64,000 bases of DNA from JABMMZ01 sp044341025 (GTDB taxonomy: Bacteria; Bacteroidota; Bacteroidia; NS11-12g; UBA955), in contig JBIISM010000008.1 of assembly GCA_044341025.1 (NCBI GenBank), positions 1-64,000 of the forward strand, written 5' to 3'. Under the pieces are notes generated by a model, which searched no databases, was not told the origin of the DNA, and saw only the letters and a list, made by a program, of their open reading frames with translations. Positions within the stretch are counted from its first letter, which is position 1, and each line of letters opens with the position of its first letter. This document shows, one piece after another, positions 19,301-27,415 of this stretch. The position numbers were made by a program, and so were the translations under genes.

Positions 19301-20825
19301 TTATACTATATATGCAATTCGAATTCTGGAATTGGAAGACTATGACAAGTTGGCCGTCATATTGAAAAACGACAATTCGGGCCTTACTAAATATCTGAAA
19401 GGCATAGCGAAATACTTAGAAACTGAATCAGTCTTAATTGGTGCTGATGCTGAATTTCTTTTCGATTTCCAACAGTCATCTAGTTTGATTTATGGGAAGT
19501 TAGAAACACATTCCACGCGTTGGTATTTGAAACATTTCACCATGATTATTCTTGGAAAAATCAGTGAAGCGGAATATTTGGAGTTTATTGACGAATGTAA
19601 AAATGCCAAGGAGACTATTTTTGTTGAATTGATGGTCAAAATGATTCTAAATTCTGAGAGTTTAATTCAAAAGAATGGCATGGTGCTGTTGGATAAGTTT
19701 AATGCTGGCGTTGAATTTAGGACACGGAAAGAACCAATATTGGAAATCCTGTTTAGGTTTTTATCGGTTAAGATATTGATAAATCCTTATTGCGAGATTT
19801 CAAAAACCCGAGATGAAATTGAAAATCAGTTTGAAGAATTAGAGTCCAAGTTAGATAGCCATTCGGGATTCTTCGAATGGTCGATTTATTATGAACTGAG
19901 GTTGAATTATTATCAATTTGAAGAAGACGAAGCTCAGCAATTGGTCGTATTTAAGGAGGCCATGAAGTTCTTAAATGGCAAAAATGGATCAAAATATTGG
20001 GCCACCTTTTTACTAAAAAATCACCCTGACCACATTTTGAGAAATCCTGTATTCAATTTCAAAACTGTCATGGAGGACCTAGAATCGTTTTTGCAAAAAC
20101 GTGGATGGTTGGACGAAGTGTCTGAATTGTCGGTGAAAATGTATTTATTGAAAATTCAATATTACATAGCCAATGAACTTTGGTCTGAAGCAGAGTCTAC
20201 TATCAGTGAAGCAAAAGCCATAATGCCAAATGATTCTCACAATCAATCTTATGTGAAATTTACGATTGATTTATTACAGAAAGAAGAATCATTACACTAC
20301 AATATAGGGAAAATGGAGAATGCCGTTGAGGCTTGTACAAAGGCTATTGACTTGTGTAGGTTGATTAATTTGAAACATCGGTTGGTCGACATGCTAATTT
20401 ATCGAAATATTGCCAATAGGAAATTGGGTAAGCTAGAAGAGGCACTTGAGGATGTTAAAATCGCTATGCAAGCAATCAGGGAAATTGGCAATTTGGCGCC
20501 TTCTAAGGTCGGTGTTAGTCTCTTTCAATATGGTCAGATTTTGAGAGAGGCCGGGAATTATGCGGAAGCAATGAGGCAATATATAGATTGTCAGCAATAC
20601 TGGCCAAATAATTCCAAAGGAGATTACCGTAAGATGGTAACTGAAATGAGTATGATATATTCCATTTCCCATGGCAGTTTGAATGCAAAACTATATTTTC
20701 CTATTTCAATTGCAGATAAGATAAAAGAGATAACTGACTATTTTAAGAACCCATCGAACGAGATTCGTCTTTCACCCGGGAATAGGAAAAATGTGTTAGA
20801 GTTGTCTAGTCTGAAGTTTGATTGA
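16353..20825 (+). CDS. Membrane STAND-type ATPase with TPR-like C-terminus
   Basis: This 1490-residue protein has four parts. A signal peptide (about 1-20) and extracytoplasmic region reach to about 245. A bundle of about seven TM helices runs from 253 to about 485. A cytoplasmic AAA_16/STAND ATPase carries Walker A 'GPSGIGKTS' (544-552) and Walker B 'VLVIEDVQWID' (about 660-670). A long helical C-terminal half has TPR-like pairs near 1270-1440, for example 'GKLEEALEDVKIAM' and 'AGNYAEAMRQYI'. STAND proteins oligomerise on sensing a trigger. Here the sensor may be outside the membrane, with the ATPase inside. No catalytic effector domain is visible. It ends 24 bases from the convergent gene. 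Confidence 0.75.
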   Translation: MKKSFYLLLFTLMLNVLNGQSVETFLNHANTYVSLARENGNDEYYLNSALRYLDSCGRIANADSKTAKQMTDLRNEIEIAKKTSENNLNYQIEFYQLFTKNPIHYGFANDPIEYAFGNAFQKILQVTNSEMGNKDIASFNSYSLIQQDNCDDEITEVNFQYLWSNTKHVLIPKSQFKLSNNFHKQPTSSDTQQMNALCNSYKTNSIGLFETHVIDKVDGIVYVSVSYSPYYKGRGFGSTLYTEGFGEDKRGGLLPIVIFLLISSVFYISFLAVFEELYDRIIRKLWHQISFKEILVLFKNKFLLVGASQILPTVLSFIIVNSVKSIAPDLGTHYLETESLLWVVFITLSMSIIPTFINVFVINRLDIDGFHTSRGYQNFANASIYGSYFSFFYFYSLKYGSIAHEQHFLLILVTFIIGLILGKSLYLYLNKKDVKYLYNTGIVGFFIVSILLIGVNLIVLKRFETSGFLQALLVALVVAIAYSLFEKRKQIVAKKLYDISQTNLAQWNFSYIPEVVNQSKLDFILNKLTVELSESKLNIVVLTGPSGIGKTSFINECLSFRLKANDRKLLYGDCNEIQEENEIHFEPFVQALAAEIGIKNFVNSREQISSKTSMLQPFLESSPIALDSFLDSNYTNAAKTLKEHCYLVAQELEKRQFKGVLVIEDVQWIDAESREFLINLLKIISNKNQFTQLKTNFSILLTVRESSSNEHLRGIVNIDELKADLGAQISNIHFENIKHDELFDYINFVELISDKDDIFNLADSSKFILNNLINQKIVSGKANDNLVEANITPHYIFKLLTRMLEDKTLIPGSGGLIFTRQITEEDLPNNDEVDKFYHAIFDRIDSTPALDRIQWIRILESAAMIGQKFDAAILASVWGIDLLHLLHFLERMEKLGIVNDVYQEDNVYHFQSNKVTAALKSYFGTSNSEVKQIILEYNKRWINVQNKEIINLSNFDLDKLSALYRRLKIVKHIDGFDSTYELVYTIYAIRILELEDYDKLAVILKNDNSGLTKYLKGIAKYLETESVLIGADAEFLFDFQQSSSLIYGKLETHSTRWYLKHFTMIILGKISEAEYLEFIDECKNAKETIFVELMVKMILNSESLIQKNGMVLLDKFNAGVEFRTRKEPILEILFRFLSVKILINPYCEISKTRDEIENQFEELESKLDSHSGFFEWSIYYELRLNYYQFEEDEAQQLVVFKEAMKFLNGKNGSKYWATFLLKNHPDHILRNPVFNFKTVMEDLESFLQKRGWLDEVSELSVKMYLLKIQYYIANELWSEAESTISEAKAIMPNDSHNQSYVKFTIDLLQKEESLHYNIGKMENAVEACTKAIDLCRLINLKHRLVDMLIYRNIANRKLGKLEEALEDVKIAMQAIREIGNLAPSKVGVSLFQYGQILREAGNYAEAMRQYIDCQQYWPNNSKGDYRKMVTEMSMIYSISHGSLNAKLYFPISIADKIKEITDYFKNPSNEIRLSPGNRKNVLELSSLKFD

Positions 20826-20849
20826 AGAATTCGTTAATTTAAACCCAAG

Positions 20850-21722
20850 TTATGCTATTGGTAGGTGTCCAATTTTATCTAGTTCTCCAATAAGTTCAAG
20901 AATTTCGAGATTTGAATAACTACCATCTTTGCCTGCCTCGGTAAAAGATTTTGGCATTGCTACTAAATTCTTAATTGAATCGAACGAATTACAACACCAT
21001 GCCTTTTTTAATTTTATTGCAATTAGGTAGGGGTTATTTGTCATCTCAGCCTCTATGTCTTTTGCCACAGCCTGTCTTACCTCTTGCCATTGTTCTTCGC
21101 TAGCAAGCTCTTCATGCAATCCGTCATAAACAAGCCCATCCCAAGCATCAGTATTCAAAAACAGATGAACCACAGACTGTTTGTTCCAGTTTTGAAAACG
21201 TTTAAAGTCGTGGTAAGCTTCGCTTTGGCCATCATTCAATTTGTTAAATGTATCCGTATATAGGGTGGAGTTGTTTTCAGTATCAATTATCTTGCAGACA
21301 TTATAGGTGCACCATTGGGCCCATGATTCTGCATAGAAGGCTCGATCAGTGAATCCAAGTTCGCCGGCTTCAAATTTGGTTTTATTGAAGTGAAAGTGCA
21401 TCATGTGTGCATATTCATGTACCGCAACCAGATCAAATAAGATTGAATAAGAAATATTGAATAATTTAGCATTTTCAGAAATTAACCCATGGCACATGCT
21501 AATACTTTTTGGCTCAGTTGCAGAGAAAAAACCTAATAAATCAATAATGTCGAAACCATTTACCGGCTCAAGTTTGCATTCGTGCCTTATATTGGTAACG
21601 GTAAATTGAGAATAATCTATTTTTGATAAACTAAAACGGTTTTCAGAACCATTAAAGCCATTTGCTATATTTTCGCCAGCAAGTGTGTTTTTCGAGATGA
21701 AATCTATTAAATAATACAGCAT
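20850..21722 (-). CDS. Probable zinc metalloprotease (gluzincin-like)
   Basis: This 290-residue protein carries 'VAVHEYAHMMHF': an HExxH motif with His102, Glu103 and His106. The sequence 'FYAESWAQW' lies 26 residues later and supplies Glu132 as a likely third zinc ligand. That is the layout of gluzincin-type metallopeptidases. No signal peptide is seen, so it is probably cytoplasmic or exported with help. Four or more cysteines are scattered through the protein. It starts eight bases after the upstream gene on the same strand, so the two form a pair. The substrate is unknown. Confidence 0.65.
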   Translation of the reverse strand: MLYYLIDFISKNTLAGENIANGFNGSENRFSLSKIDYSQFTVTNIRHECKLEPVNGFDIIDLLGFFSATEPKSISMCHGLISENAKLFNISYSILFDLVAVHEYAHMMHFHFNKTKFEAGELGFTDRAFYAESWAQWCTYNVCKIIDTENNSTLYTDTFNKLNDGQSEAYHDFKRFQNWNKQSVVHLFLNTDAWDGLVYDGLHEELASEEQWQEVRQAVAKDIEAEMTNNPYLIAIKLKKAWCCNSFDSIKNLVAMPKSFTEAGKDGSYSNLEILELIGELDKIGHLPIA

Positions 21723-21729
21723 AATTCAG

Positions 21730-22356
21730 TTATATAACTTTTTTTAAACTTAACCCTAATTTGTTTTTCGCATATTTTTCCATATATCCATTAATTACCT
21801 CATTAGGCACTAAAGTGTCAAAGTCGTTTTCAAGCGAAAAATAGCTGCTTGCTCCTTCAACTGAGCTAATTATAGGACTTCTGTTTTCAAACCTTTTTCT
21901 TGAAAAGGTAAAGTTTTTTAAAGCGTACGAAGGAATATCGCTATCGGTGCAAATATAGTTTTTTGGCACACCTGCAAAGCCCGAGGCACAATCATTTCTC
22001 ATGTTTGGATCCACGTACCACTGTCCTCTAAATGCTCTTGTGTCGATTCTCCAATAACTAAAAATATTAAAACAAGAACCTCTTTCTGCAACCGGAATAT
22101 GATCCAATTCCCACCAGCTATCAACACAATATGGGTAAGAATCATGAAACTTTGTTAAAAAACTATTTGCGAAAACCATTCCAAACATTCCCTTAACCAA
22201 CCCACTCTCTGCAATGCTAATATCTTGAATTAGATTTGCGTACTTAATGTGCCAAACAAACCTATCAGGCACTACACTTTTCAATCCACTCATAAATTCA
22301 ATTCTATGCGGTTCGCTTTCGTAAATTTTCGGCATTGATAAAACAGTTTTTTTCAT
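21730..22356 (-). CDS. Hypothetical protein, partner of metalloprotease
   Basis: I do not recognise this 208-residue soluble protein. It is rich in aromatic residues and has several cysteines, with conserved-looking patches 'VDSWWELDHIPVAERG' and 'WRIDTRAFRGQWYVD' (about residues 80-120). It has no TM segment and no signal peptide. It is the first gene of a two-gene unit with the HExxH protein, with eight bases between them, so it may be a substrate, inhibitor or co-factor of that protease. This role is inference from position only. Confidence 0.65.
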   Translation of the reverse strand: MKKTVLSMPKIYESEPHRIEFMSGLKSVVPDRFVWHIKYANLIQDISIAESGLVKGMFGMVFANSFLTKFHDSYPYCVDSWWELDHIPVAERGSCFNIFSYWRIDTRAFRGQWYVDPNMRNDCASGFAGVPKNYICTDSDIPSYALKNFTFSRKRFENRSPIISSVEGASSYFSLENDFDTLVPNEVINGYMEKYAKNKLGLSLKKVI

Positions 22357-22682
22357 ATGTATTTTTTTGTTTAAAATCTTAATTCCTGCTTGAGTGCTTG
22401 TTCATTAGGAAATTTATTTATTAGAGCAAAAGTCAAAAGAAAAGGGTTCTTAATGTCTTTCTTCTCTTAAATATACATTCAGCAACAGGCGAAATTTGAT
22501 GGAATTAGAAAAAAAATTATAAATGATTGTAAATCAGGTCAATAATTTTAAGATGGCTTATTGCGTTTTGGTGCATTGGCCCTAATTCCTTTTTTAAAGA
22601 ATAAAAAATGGGTTTGCCCGTGGGTTTTATCCGCGTATTTGTTTTTAAAAATGATTGGTTGTTTTAAAGCGCTATACTATCC
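22357..22682. other. Intergenic region with no identifiable gene
   Basis: AT-rich, about 326 bases. I find no convincing ORF, RNA structure or strong promoter, apart from TAAATATA-like elements near 22,468 that only partly resemble a -7 box on the minus strand. Confidence 0.5.
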
Positions 22683-23165
22683 TTAATTTCCTCGGCAGCA
22701 TCGCGAATAATTCTCGATCACTCGTCTAGATTTTGATTGTTTATTTGGGTAGTATTTGAGGTCGAATATAGGAGAAAAATTAAATCTCAATCTCTTTAAT
22801 TCAAAAATCATTAAGCCGTTTGTTTTGGTTTTAGTATAATCCATTTCGCTTTGGTACAGATGAATGATAGACTGGTTGACATATAAAATTAGGATTCCTT
22901 GTTCCCTAAAATTTTTAATTAAAGACTTTTGAGCGAATGGCTTCAGGGCTATGTTTTCAATGCTCTCTTTCTTTAGTCTATTTAACTCATACTGGCTTAG
23001 ACTCGGCGCATAAAAGCTTTTGAAATGATTGGATTTGTTTTCAATTATAATCAGTTTTTTGATTTTTATTTCATCTGTAATCCATATGAGCATTTCTCTA
23101 TCATTAAGTTTTTTTAAAAAGCTTAAATCCTGAGGTCTTGTTTTTGGGCGCATTAATCGACACAT
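22683..23165 (-). CDS. Hypothetical basic protein
   Basis: This 160-residue protein is unrecognised. It is basic, especially at both ends ('RLMRPKTRPQ' and 'NKQSKSRRVIENYSR'), with alternating beta-like segments ('KLIIIENKS', 'GILILYVNQS', 'GLMIFELKRLRF'). There is no TM helix or signal peptide. Two possible starts exist: the first ATG, or the one four codons later. It stands alone between two non-coding stretches of over 300 bases. Composition looks like real protein, but nothing around it supports a role. Confidence 0.45.
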   Translation of the reverse strand: MCRLMRPKTRPQDLSFLKKLNDREMLIWITDEIKIKKLIIIENKSNHFKSFYAPSLSQYELNRLKKESIENIALKPFAQKSLIKNFREQGILILYVNQSIIHLYQSEMDYTKTKTNGLMIFELKRLRFNFSPIFDLKYYPNKQSKSRRVIENYSRCCRGN

Positions 23166-23470
23166 TTTTCATTAAATATACACCCACAAGCCTGTTGATA
23201 TTGAAATTATTGGCAAATATTTGATAAACGACTGAATATGAGCTTGTATTTTTTTCAAAATAGAACTATTTGATTAATTTTTGATTCCAGATATTGCAAA
23301 TTGGACAAGTAATTTAACCTCTAAAAAACTATAAGACAAGTTAGCCTTTGTGTTTTACTTAATTAAAAAGCAGGTGCTTTTAGATGAAATGTTCTTGCAG
23401 AACATAAATTTAAGTAGCTGTATTTTAGCGTTTAATAATTAAAAATCACATTTTTTTTCTAAATAATCAG

Positions 23471-23498
23471 TTTGCCCTAAAACCTGATTGTATATTTA
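23471..23498 (+). promoter_or_regulatory. Possible promoter before a secreted hypothetical protein
   Basis: TTTG at 23471-23474 and TATATTTA at 23491-23498 approximate the -33/-7 pair with a 16-base spacer, ending 13 bases before the start at 23512. The rest of the gap 23,166-23,470 contains nothing that I can identify. Confidence 0.35.
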
Positions 23499-23511
23499 GG
23501 TAAATAAATCG

Positions 23512-23967
23512 ATGATGAAAGTGAAATTAATGATAGGGGTCCTGCTCCTTTTCGGAATGATCGAATTAAACGGACAAATTTTTAAAGCCGATTCTGCCTA
23601 CAGGTTTAAGTTTCGGAATGTGAAGCAACTGGTTAAAGATGCAGAGAAAGTAAAAATCAGAGCGCCAAAGCTTAAAACAAAATGGGAGTATGACAGCTAT
23701 GAAGCGAAATTAACTGACTCCACTTTTACGTTCTGTAAACTGAAAACTGGAGTTTTTATGTCATTCAAAATAATTGAAGACTGGAGAGAAGATAGCAGTG
23801 GCGATTGTTTGAGGCTTTTTGCTGCGAAAAATGAATGCGATGATGTTATTTATGTAAATTATATACCTGTTGATGAATTAACCTACAGTTTAGTGGTTTA
23901 TTTTCAAGGAGAGGATTTAAATTACTACGCGACATATTTAACCCACCGGTATAATGAACTTGAATAA
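23512..23967 (+). CDS. Secreted hypothetical protein
   Basis: This 151-residue protein has a signal peptide (about 1-21, ending 'ELNGQ') and a small, mainly beta domain. It has two cysteines in 'FTFCKLKTG' and 'SGDCLRLF', and a third in 'AKNECDDV'. It has no family that I recognise. The stop is followed by another 70 codons without a stop in the same frame (see the next entry), so the gene may once have been longer. Confidence 0.6.
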   Translation: MMKVKLMIGVLLLFGMIELNGQIFKADSAYRFKFRNVKQLVKDAEKVKIRAPKLKTKWEYDSYEAKLTDSTFTFCKLKTGVFMSFKIIEDWREDSSGDCLRLFAAKNECDDVIYVNYIPVDELTYSLVVYFQGEDLNYYATYLTHRYNELE

Positions 23968-24178
23968 AATTTAAATTATTTTTTCTACTTTTATAAAAAA
24001 AACTCTTATTATTGTGGAGGGTCTGATTATAAAGAAACTAAAACAGATCCTAAAATTGAAGTTATAGATATTTCAGGTAATTTTTTGAGAATTAACTTCA
24101 AATATTTTAATACGATGTCAGGTTCTTATGAGACACATGGGAGAAATTACACACCAATCAACAAAGGCCCATTTTGAT
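23968..24178 (+). pseudogene. Possible gene remnant in frame with the upstream gene
   Basis: After the stop of the upstream gene the same frame stays open to a TGA at 24176-24178. From about 24,004 it reads like protein: 'SYYCGGSDYKETK', then 'KIEVIDISGNFLRINFKYF' and 'YETHGRNYTPINKGPF'. There is no convincing start codon. It could be the end of a decayed gene, or a C-terminus cut off by a nonsense change. The first 12 codons are low-complexity A/T and may not be coding. Confidence 0.35.
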
Positions 24179-24219
24179 TGGAAAACTAGCTTTGAAAATA
24201 ACATAATTAATAATAAATC

Positions 24220-25476
24220 ATGGAAAAGAAAACCTTAAAACTTTGGTGGAATGAAAGATCTGCCATTCAAAAGATTATAATATTTGGTTTTATTGGGATT
24301 ATTGGATTGGCCATTGCGTTAAATGGCGGCAATAGTGCTGAAAAGAAATTAAAAGAGTGCTTAAAAATCACAGGATATAATTTTTCAGGAGCTTGTCAAA
24401 TGGGGAGTGTAATTGGCGATGCTACAATTACAATTGATAAGGATGGTAATTATGCAAGTGTTACCTACTCAGCTATGGGCTCACAAGCAACTGAATCAGG
24501 AAAACTAATAAATTTAGTCTTAGAAGAGGGAGGTCCCGATAATACCTGCAGAATTGTAGGCGATTGGCAGGTGGACGGAAATGCATCTAAAGGTACCCGC
24601 TTTTCTTTTGGTGTCTTTGCTGAAAAGCCCAACACCATAATTTGTCAGATTTCGAATAGTCAATTTGCTTACTATGATAATATGACGCTCGCAGCAGAGG
24701 ATTTTATTAAAGTAAAAGAAATACTTAAATCTTCACAACAAAAAAATGAGGCAAGTATTGCAAAGCCAAATACCACAATTGTACCGCCTGTTCCTGATGG
24801 AAATATTTCTAGTAATGGCGCAGAAACAACAGAAAATACAAGTCCTGCTGAAAATGATATGTTAACAGAGGATTTGTATTGGATTAAAGATGAAAAAGAA
24901 ATTGTTGTGAAGTACAAAGGATATGAAGAGGGCGATTTGATCCATTTTACTTTTGAGTCTAATAATGGAGATGAGTATGACTTTAGTGCGTTTCCAACAG
25001 CATGTCCGTATATAGATGAAAACAATCAATTTAAAACAGAGTACAAAGATAAAATCTTCAAAATAAACTGGCAGTCGCTTGAGCCTAAAGTAACAGGAGA
25101 GAACCAATACCCATATAATAGAATTACAAATATTCAATTTGCTGAGCACAATTCAAAATCGAATTTGTTGGCAACGCCATTTTATATTATTAGCACAGCC
25201 GCAGTGCAGACAGAAGCTGAAGCCAAAGCTTTGGCGAAAAAACTTCAAACCCAAGGGAAGCAATCTGGTTACTTATGGATACCAGATTACCCTTCGTTGA
25301 GTGGGACAAATTATTATTCAGTATATATCGGACCCTATCATTCACAATACGAATGTGAAGTAGCAACAGAAGAATATAGAATTTTAAATCCAAAGGCCTA
25401 TGGATTACTTGTCTCTACGGAAAATAAAAGAGTCCAAATTAATGGTATAGGAAAAGTTATTACAACCCGTAAATAG
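24220..25476 (+). CDS. Membrane protein with C-terminal SPOR domain
   Basis: This 418-residue protein has one N-terminal TM helix (about 19-35) and a beta-rich domain up to about 165 ('GDATITIDKDGNYASVTYSA'). A low-complexity linker (about 170-215) and a second beta domain follow, and the C-terminal SPOR-like domain (about 325-405) contains 'AEAKALAKKLQTQG' and 'YYSVYIGPYHSQYECE'. SPOR domains bind denuded peptidoglycan glycans, usually at division sites. The rest is unknown. A strong terminator follows at 25,512. Confidence 0.7.
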   Translation: MEKKTLKLWWNERSAIQKIIIFGFIGIIGLAIALNGGNSAEKKLKECLKITGYNFSGACQMGSVIGDATITIDKDGNYASVTYSAMGSQATESGKLINLVLEEGGPDNTCRIVGDWQVDGNASKGTRFSFGVFAEKPNTIICQISNSQFAYYDNMTLAAEDFIKVKEILKSSQQKNEASIAKPNTTIVPPVPDGNISSNGAETTENTSPAENDMLTEDLYWIKDEKEIVVKYKGYEEGDLIHFTFESNNGDEYDFSAFPTACPYIDENNQFKTEYKDKIFKINWQSLEPKVTGENQYPYNRITNIQFAEHNSKSNLLATPFYIISTAAVQTEAEAKALAKKLQTQGKQSGYLWIPDYPSLSGTNYYSVYIGPYHSQYECEVATEEYRILNPKAYGLLVSTENKRVQINGIGKVITTRK

Positions 25477-25511
25477 ATTTAAACTAATTAAACACTCACA
25501 TTTAATTTCAG

Positions 25512-25545
25512 AAAGGCTAGCAAAGACATTGTTAGCCTTTTCGTT
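25512..25545 (+). terminator. Intrinsic terminator
   Basis: AAAGGCTAGCAA pairs with TTGTTAGCCTTT (one mismatch) around an AGACA loop, followed by T-rich sequence. It closes the SPOR-protein gene. Confidence 0.8.
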
Positions 25546-25702
25546 TTTAAGGTGATACAAAATTGGGTACACTTTTTTCAAAAATCGGAAAATGAACTCC
25601 TGGGATTTTAAGGTTATTTTTGCCATTTCTAATATCGGCTTTTGTTAGCAGTGCTTTTTGAGCATTACTGCTGTTATTAATCAGAAATATTTACCAAATA
25701 GA

Positions 25703-26851
25703 TCATTTCAATTTGAAAAGATAGATTATTTCCGACGGATTTATATATAGACTGTTATCCATAAACAAATCTTTATTTCGAGATATATACATACCTTGTC
25801 CAGTAGTTGTGTGTCTATAATAATTATTATTAAAGTTAGTCACATAATCAAATTCTTGATTGTTTTGTGAGTATACTTCTAATCCTTTATTAACAGATAA
25901 TAATTTTAACCTTAAGCGATTTAATTGAACCGATGTTAAAGCCAAATAACATTCGTTTTCTATTGCAAAAAATCTCCAAACTATATCTTTGGCTGTATTG
26001 TTGTAACCGTCCGATTTTACGTCCTCATTTGCCAATTCAATTTGAAGCATTTTTCTTTGATTGTTATTGTCTGCAGATTCAATTTGCTTTACGTTAAACA
26101 AAAAGGATTCTTCACTTCCGTCATTGTATTTAATTGTGAATAGTTTATTTTTAAGAATTTCTATTTTAGGTAATTTTGAATTAAAGTAGTCGCTTTTTTT
26201 AGGAACAACATAGTTGTTAAAATTAGTCCCATTTGTTATCGTAACATTTGGTACAACTCCCCAATAGGTAAATGCATTCGCGTCAAGTATCTCGGGCAGA
26301 CTTTCAACCGCTCCTTGATAATTGTTATCGTTATAACCATAGCTGTTGCTACTTTTATTCCCATATATTAGTTTGCTTAACACAAGGCTGAAAGAATCAT
26401 TAGCTAAGGGGATTTGATCAAAAAAGTATTTATTTAAAAAATCATACCTGTTAAATGTTGTAGATGGCGAAACAACATTAGAAGAAAGCAAAGCACTTGA
26501 AAGGGAGTCTTTAAGCGTTAAAATTGTTGCATTGAGTTTTGATATTGCAATTTCATTTTCTGACATTATTCGCTTTCTTTCAATTTCATCAAAAAGAATC
26601 AGTTCATTTATTCTTGAAATTTCAAGCTCATTCTTTTTGTTTTTTTGTACTAACGAGGTTGAATTTGCAGATAGTTTACTTGAGGTCTCCTGTAAATTGA
26701 TATTTTCGTTTTTTAAAGAGTCTATTTTAGTTTTCAAAATAACAATGTGCGCTCTCAGTTCAGATTTGTTCATCTCTTCAATGTTCTGCGCTGATAAAGC
26801 CGAATTAAATAAAAGATAAATTGTCGATAAGATGAGAATTTTTTGTTTCAT
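25703..26851 (-). CDS. Secreted coiled-coil hypothetical protein
   Basis: This 382-residue protein begins with a signal peptide (about 1-21). A long coiled coil (about 25-125) of repeated 'LKxKIDSLKNENINLQ'-type heptads follows, then a C-terminal beta-rich region (about 140-382) with many aromatic and Asn residues. I recognise no enzyme or binding motif. It is a lone gene facing away from the large plus-strand operon and shares its upstream region with it. Confidence 0.65.
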   Translation of the reverse strand: MKQKILILSTIYLLFNSALSAQNIEEMNKSELRAHIVILKTKIDSLKNENINLQETSSKLSANSTSLVQKNKKNELEISRINELILFDEIERKRIMSENEIAISKLNATILTLKDSLSSALLSSNVVSPSTTFNRYDFLNKYFFDQIPLANDSFSLVLSKLIYGNKSSNSYGYNDNNYQGAVESLPEILDANAFTYWGVVPNVTITNGTNFNNYVVPKKSDYFNSKLPKIEILKNKLFTIKYNDGSEESFLFNVKQIESADNNNQRKMLQIELANEDVKSDGYNNTAKDIVWRFFAIENECYLALTSVQLNRLRLKLLSVNKGLEVYSQNNQEFDYVTNFNNNYYRHTTTGQGMYISRNKDLFMDNSLYINPSEIIYLFKLK

Positions 26852-26960
26852 ATTTTTGCTTATGACTGATTTGCGTGGAAGTAATTTGCGTTTTTAAACA
26901 TCTAATTTTGTTTGGCAAGGTTGAATTTTTGGATGGTATTCAAAATGTGCTTTTACCTCT

Positions 26961-26968
26961 CAAATATA
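26961..26968 (-). promoter_or_regulatory. Possible -7 element in the 26,852-27,415 divergent region
   Basis: On the minus strand this is TATATTTG, an exact TAnnTTTG match about 110 bases before the coiled-coil gene. The 564-base gap also has to contain the promoter of the 21-kb plus-strand operon. The best candidate there is TTG at 27359-27361 with TATTTTTA at 27385-27392, which is imperfect with a long 23-base spacer. I see no gene or RNA in the gap. Confidence 0.35.
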
Positions 26969-27415
26969 AGATTAATAATAATTTAAAAGAATTTATTTTG
27001 TAAATCAATGCGTAATTCCTTTGTTGTAAGACCAAAACCATATCAAACCTCTATATTTTTATAGCACTCTTAAGAATCTATAGTAATCACCCCATGCTTT
27101 TGTAAATACTTTAAAAGTATAAGACTTAACTTCGCAATTGTAATTGACACATAACATAACAAAAAAATGCTATTTTTTTTAAAAACTAACCTTATATTCG
27201 CCTAATAAATTAAATTTTAACCAATAATTAAAAATAAAAAAATAAGCTTTCGAATAATTACCTGAAGAATTAACCCGATAATAAAGCAATTGCAACCATA
27301 AAAAAGAATTAATGTTGTTGTTTTATCACAATTTTGGGTCTGTTTTTGAAAGTTCCAATTGTCAAAACATTAATCTAAAGGCTTTATTTTTAAATAAATA
27401 TCAATTGAACTTTAA

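Noticed and set aside
25405..25626. 73-codon minus-strand frame
   Set aside because: It runs through the terminator and the end of the SPOR gene; no protein-like features.
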